The translations under genes and the position numbers were made by a program. A stretch of DNA of 64,000 nucleotides, taken from contig CAMGCK010000002.1 in NCBI GenBank assembly GCA_946040795.1, forward strand, positions 16,179 through 80,178. The letters are read 5' to 3'. Below, piece after piece: positions 60,760 through 64,000 of the stretch. The notes below the pieces were generated by a model. That model ran no database searches and was not told the origin of the DNA. It saw only the letters and a program-made list of their open reading frames with translations. The stretch comes from an uncultured Lachnospiraceae bacterium. GTDB taxonomy: Bacteria; Bacillota; Clostridia; Lachnospirales; Lachnospiraceae. Numbering within the stretch: the stretch's first letter is position 1; each line of letters begins with the position of its first letter.

Positions 60760-62199
60760 TCACTTTTTCTCTTTTTCCAGTGCCGCTACCGCGCCGAGGA
60801 TCGTTTTTTCAGACGCGTTTCTGCTGTATTTATCGACTCCGGCCTTGTTCTTTTCACCATGCGTCAGACAGCCCGCGCCGCCGATGCATCCGCCCACACA
60901 GGCCATTCCTTCAATAAAGTTCGCATCCAGCACATTTTTGCTCTTTTTAAGAAGCGCCATTCGACACTCCTCAATACCGTCACACGCGGCGGCTTTCAAC
61001 TCAAATGTAATCCCCTGTTCTTTAAGCCCCTCTGCAACCGCTTCGGACAGCCCGCCGGAACGTGCAAAGATCCTTCCGAAATAAGAAGCGTCATAAAGAA
61101 GCTCTTCCCCCAATGACGTCAACTCAATATCTCTGCTGTCAAACAGAGCCTGTAATTCCTCAAATGTGATCACTGCGTCCACATAGGGCTTAACACTGTC
61201 AAGCTGCGCTTCCGCCTTTTTTGCCGTGCACGGACCGATAAAAATCACGCGTGCTGTTTCATCGTGTGCCTTAATATACTTTGCCAGCGTCGCCATGGGT
61301 GAAAGGTTGTGTGAAACATAGGGAAGCATGTCGGGGAACGTGTTTTTGATGTACTGCACAAACGCGGGACAGCACGAACTTGTCAAAAAGCCCTTCTCAA
61401 AAAGCTCCTTTGCCTCTTCTCCGGCTACCATGTCCGCGCCGAGTGCGGCTTCGACAACCGTATGGAATCCCAGTTCTTTGAGTCCTGTAACGACCTGACC
61501 GGGCTTTGCATAGGTAAACTGACTGGAAATCGAAGGCGCAACAACAGCGTAAACCTTATATGCCGTGTTTCCTGCACTCTTTTTGATCAGCTCGATCACA
61601 TCCAGCAGGAAGGATTTATCGGAGATGGCACCGAACGGGCACTGATATACGCAGGAGCCGCACTGAATGCATTTGCTGTTGTCAATGGCTGCTTCATTGT
61701 TCTCTTTGATTGAAATGGCCTTGACCTTGCAGGCGATCTGGCAGGGACGCTTGCGGTTTACAATGGCGGAAAACGGGCAGACCTTGGCGCACTGACCACA
61801 CTCGACACATTTTGTTTTGTCAATATGCGCCACATGATTGTGGTCAAAGGAAATTGCGCCCTTTTTGCAGACATCTTCACACCGATGAGCCAGACAGCCG
61901 CGGCAGGAATCCGTGACTTCATAACCGGCGGCCGGGCACTCGTCACAGGCAATGTCGATGACTTCGATGATATTGGGATTCTCACGGTTTCCGCCCATCG
62001 CAATCTTAATTCGCTCGCCGAGAATGGCTCTTTCCTTGTATACGCAGCAGCGCATCGTCGGTACTTTTCCGGGTACGATCATCATGGGAATATCCAGAAG
62101 ATTCTGAAACAGCGTGTCATTCCAAGCCTGACGCGCAACCTCGCGAAGTACCTTATATTTCAAGTGCTGGACCTTGGTATCAAATTTCCGTTCTCCCAT
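60760..62199 (-). CDS. [FeFe]-hydrogenase-like iron-sulfur protein (group B-like)
   Basis: A 479-residue protein. N-terminal Cys clusters (IACDECPAAG, CRGCLAHRCEDVC) precede two ferredoxin motifs CVECGQCAKVCPF and CIQCGSCVYQCPF. The H-cluster domain shows L1 TSSCCPAFVQY, L2 GPCTAKKAEA and L3 EGMACVGGCIGGAG. All catalytic cysteines are present. These L1/L2 variants fit the group B hydrogenases of Clostridia, whose physiological role is unsettled, rather than the classic TSCCPxW / MPCxxKxxE group A. No hydrogenase maturation genes are nearby. Confidence 0.85.
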   Translation of the reverse strand: MGERKFDTKVQHLKYKVLREVARQAWNDTLFQNLLDIPMMIVPGKVPTMRCCVYKERAILGERIKIAMGGNRENPNIIEVIDIACDECPAAGYEVTDSCRGCLAHRCEDVCKKGAISFDHNHVAHIDKTKCVECGQCAKVCPFSAIVNRKRPCQIACKVKAISIKENNEAAIDNSKCIQCGSCVYQCPFGAISDKSFLLDVIELIKKSAGNTAYKVYAVVAPSISSQFTYAKPGQVVTGLKELGFHTVVEAALGADMVAGEEAKELFEKGFLTSSCCPAFVQYIKNTFPDMLPYVSHNLSPMATLAKYIKAHDETARVIFIGPCTAKKAEAQLDSVKPYVDAVITFEELQALFDSRDIELTSLGEELLYDASYFGRIFARSGGLSEAVAEGLKEQGITFELKAAACDGIEECRMALLKKSKNVLDANFIEGMACVGGCIGGAGCLTHGEKNKAGVDKYSRNASEKTILGAVAALEKEKK

Positions 62200-62307
62200 A
62201 TTACAATCTCCTTAAACTCACTATCGTATTATAACCTTCGGATGTATTCCGGCATGAATGCCGTTTCTTCCGATTCCTTCTGCATATTGAAACTTCAATA
62301 ACCCTGA

Positions 62308-63270
62308 TTACTTCAGGCACAGTTTCAAAAGATCATCGACATTTGCGGTTGCCAGACACTCCACTGTGTCGGAGGCGCCGTAGTAGATCTTCACTTCACC
62401 GTCATCCTCCAGAAGCATGCCGCCCGGGAAGATGACATCCTGGCGGAAACCGTCCTTCTGTTCAAAGTCACGGTCTGCCACGATCAGCGGCTCTTTATAC
62501 ATACCGATGACCTTGGACGGATCCTTAAGATCCAGCAGCATGATGCCGGCGTAGTACTGCTTCTTCCAGGAATCCTCCCAGCCGTGCTTGCCGCGGGATT
62601 CGTCACGCTCTACCGCGTGGAAGGTGGTCAACCAGCCCTTTTCCGTCTTAACGGGCGGTGCGGCCGGGCCGATCTTGTCATTGGCAAACGGTACATGTTC
62701 AACACCTGCCACAAGACGGCTTCTTCCCCAGAATTCCAGATCCGGGGATTCGGACATCCATATGTCAAAGCGGTCTTTTCCGCGGGAATAGACGGGCATC
62801 GGGCGCTCCAGGCGTACATAATTGCCATTGATCTTTTCCGGGAACAGAACCATGTTGCGGTTATCCGGCGCGGAAATGGACAGAATGTCAAAATGCTCGA
62901 AGTCCGTGGTTTTTGCCATGCCGCCGCGGATACCGTGCCTGGTATCGACCGCGAAACACATGTAGCAGACACCGTCGATGACCGTAAGACGCGGATCATA
63001 TGCGCGGTTGATTTCTTCGTCGCGCAGTACAAAGCAGGTCTTCGGAGAAACGTTCCAGTGGATACCGTCGTCACTGTCCGCGAAGCCGATGGACGTGCCG
63101 TCCAGCCGCTTCATGTCAAAATCACCGTAGTCATTGCGGAACACCATAACATATTTACCATTGTATTTGGCAACACCTGCGTTGAAGATCAGCGCGGCAT
63201 TATAAGGAATATCATTTTTTGTCAGCACCGGAGCGTCCAGTTTGCGGATCACCTCACTTGAATGATACAT
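62308..63270 (-). CDS. GH130 phosphorylase (beta-mannoside type)
   Basis: A 320-residue five-bladed propeller with the GH130 markers YDPRLTVIDGVCYMCF, NMVLFPEKINGNYVRLERP, DRFDIWMSESPDLEFWG, KIGPAAPPVKTEKGWLTTFH and VIFPGGMLLEDDG. GH130 enzymes phosphorolyse beta-1,4- or 1,2-mannosides such as mannosylglucose or mannobiose to mannose 1-phosphate. Cytoplasmic. The start codon has no Shine-Dalgarno; a mini-gene with one lies just upstream (63280-63306). Its neighbours give no carbohydrate context. Confidence 0.92.
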   Translation of the reverse strand: MYHSSEVIRKLDAPVLTKNDIPYNAALIFNAGVAKYNGKYVMVFRNDYGDFDMKRLDGTSIGFADSDDGIHWNVSPKTCFVLRDEEINRAYDPRLTVIDGVCYMCFAVDTRHGIRGGMAKTTDFEHFDILSISAPDNRNMVLFPEKINGNYVRLERPMPVYSRGKDRFDIWMSESPDLEFWGRSRLVAGVEHVPFANDKIGPAAPPVKTEKGWLTTFHAVERDESRGKHGWEDSWKKQYYAGIMLLDLKDPSKVIGMYKEPLIVADRDFEQKDGFRQDVIFPGGMLLEDDGEVKIYYGASDTVECLATANVDDLLKLCLK

Positions 63271-63279
63271 AGTCTTGAT

Positions 63280-63306
63280 TTATGCCCGTGATGATGCTGC
63301 GGACAT
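63280..63306 (-). CDS. Eight-residue leader peptide before the GH130 gene
   Basis: GAAAGGAGAAT is followed by an ATG (63306) and the frame MSAASSRA then TAA. The GH130 start codon lies 9 bases beyond this stop and has no ribosome-binding site of its own, so translation may be coupled from the mini-gene. It could be chance. An alternative is that the GAAAGGAG serves the downstream start by mRNA folding. Confidence 0.4.
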   Translation of the reverse strand: MSAASSRA

Positions 63307-63335
63307 ATTCTCCTTTCTGAATTCTCTATAAATTT

Positions 63336-64000
63336 TCAGTTTCTTCCGCCGGACAGTACCCGGTACAGTCCCGGAAGAAGTTTTTTCATACCCTTTGCAA
63401 TTCCGATGATCAGTACAACCGTGATCACCGGCAGCATAAAATACAGAACAAGTCCCATCTCCGCACGATCCGTAAACTTTGCAGCCACCTTGTTCATGCC
63501 GCGAAGAAGTGGAAAATGCAGTGCGTAAATGAAGAAATTATACCGCATGAAATCCCGGGGCGCGACCGCCGGGAGCATCGTCACAAAAGACGAAATGAAC
63601 AGAATGCCGAGGGCCCGGTAAAGGATCGTGGAAAGCATCGACGGTGCTTTCAGGAAATACCGGTAGGCACCTGCCGCAAGGATCAGACACAGCACGGGCA
63701 TCACGAAACGAAGCACAGTTGCAGTCCCGCGAGACAGTTTTTCAAAGCTCTTCCGATGATCCTCCGCGCCGATCCAGCTTCCGATCAGATAATAAAACAG
63801 GGCGTCCGTATTGAAATACGGCAGGATCACATTGTAACGAAAACTCACCAGCAGTCCGATGAGTGAAAGAACCACTGCGATTCTGCTTTTTACCACAAGC
63901 CCGATCACCGGAGCCAGCATCGTCAGCAGGATCAGCTGAAAAACAAACCAGAAGACCGGGTTGTTTCCAAACAGCGCGATGCCCTCTGCTGCTGTCTCTT
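63336..64000 (-). CDS. Membrane acyltransferase (acyltransferase 3 type), N terminus beyond window
   Basis: The frame is open from the right edge to the stop at 63336, about 221 residues. It has many hydrophobic helices (PVFWFVFQLILLTMLAPVIG, VMPVLCLILAAGAYRYFL, PVITVVLIIGIAKGMKKLLP) and the late acyltransferase-3 pattern with NFFIYALHFPLLRGMNKVA. This family O-acetylates cell-wall or exported sugars, using a cytoplasmic acyl donor. Only the C-terminal part is seen, so identification is moderate. It lies upstream of the GH130 gene on the same strand. Confidence 0.7.
   Translation of the reverse strand, partial: ETAAEGIALFGNNPVFWFVFQLILLTMLAPVIGLVVKSRIAVVLSLIGLLVSFRYNVILPYFNTDALFYYLIGSWIGAEDHRKSFEKLSRGTATVLRFVMPVLCLILAAGAYRYFLKAPSMLSTILYRALGILFISSFVTMLPAVAPRDFMRYNFFIYALHFPLLRGMNKVAAKFTDRAEMGLVLYFMLPVITVVLIIGIAKGMKKLLPGLYRVLSGGRN

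Noticed and set aside
1..64000. CRISPR arrays, prophage, IS elements, tRNA or rRNA genes
   Set aside because: No regularly spaced repeats, transposase or integrase motifs, terminal repeats, or tRNA-like cloverleafs were seen. The only long repeat is the 899-bp tandem duplication.

Overview
The window looks like a chromosome segment of a gut-type Lachnospiraceae (Clostridia, low-GC Gram-positive lineage, though this segment is close to 50% GC). The reasons are the uninterrupted S10-spc ribosomal protein order, zinc-type S14, strong AGGAGG ribosome-binding sites, two T-box leaders, a fused SecDF, a group-B-like [FeFe]-hydrogenase, and many glycoside hydrolases and sugar transporters. The genus cannot be fixed from sequence reading alone.

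Layout. (1) Positions 1-11,432, minus strand: the S10-spc operon from a -35/-10 promoter near 11,420 through rpsJ, rplC, rplD, rplW, rplB, rpsS, rplV, rpsC, rplP, rpmC, rpsQ, rplN, rplX, rplE, rpsN, rpsH, rplF, rplR, rpsE, rpmD, rplO and into secY, which runs off the left edge. It carries an exact 899-bp-period tandem duplication. This gives two identical rplE and rpsN genes and a truncated rpsH that ends on a copy of the rplX stop codon. The rpsJ leader and three intercistronic gaps contain clear RNA stem-loops. (2) 11,527-15,536: yajC, tgt and a fused secDF (export and tRNA queuosine). (3) 15,617-20,424: a MATE exporter, an aldo/keto reductase with ferredoxin motifs, ridA, a decayed ABC-ATPase/M24-peptidase remnant, an SdpI-like protein and small unknowns. 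(4) 20,546-28,368: a complete oligopeptide ABC transporter (oppA-B-C-D-F), in which OppC carries a repeat-bearing extracytoplasmic insertion of about 375 residues. (5) 28,434-32,483: a membrane protein, a GH43 enzyme, and a CodB-type permease downstream of a phosphoribosyltransferase-like protein. (6) 32,697-34,862: T-box-controlled thrS. (7) 35,039-42,113: a TetR-flanked glycoside-use locus with a GH78 rhamnosidase, a TIM-barrel isomerase, an unrecognised propeller-like protein and a GPH symporter. (8) 42,185-45,432: a GGDEF remnant, ROK kinase, GNAT acetyltransferase and a second GH43 enzyme. (9) 45,479-52,225: a leucine operon behind a T-box with two different leuCD pairs, leuA and leuB. 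(10) 52,361-55,765: a solitary carB. (11) 55,800-64,000: GH35, class II aldolase, DegV, TetR, a hydrogenase-like iron-sulfur protein, a GH130 phosphorylase and an acyltransferase cut by the right edge.

The genes describe a saccharolytic, peptide-using anaerobe. Plant or host glycans are trimmed by GH43, GH78, GH35 and GH130 enzymes and taken up by GPH-type carriers. Oligopeptides enter through Opp, branched-chain amino acids are made under tRNA-sensing control, and a hydrogenase-type protein may sense or dispose of reductant. Nothing in the window is a phage, CRISPR array, IS element, tRNA or rRNA gene that I could recognise. The features most worth a second look are the ribosomal operon duplication, the structured S10 leader with a possible Shine-Dalgarno switch, the OppC ectodomain, the unrecognised propeller protein of the rhamnosidase locus and the doubled leuCD.
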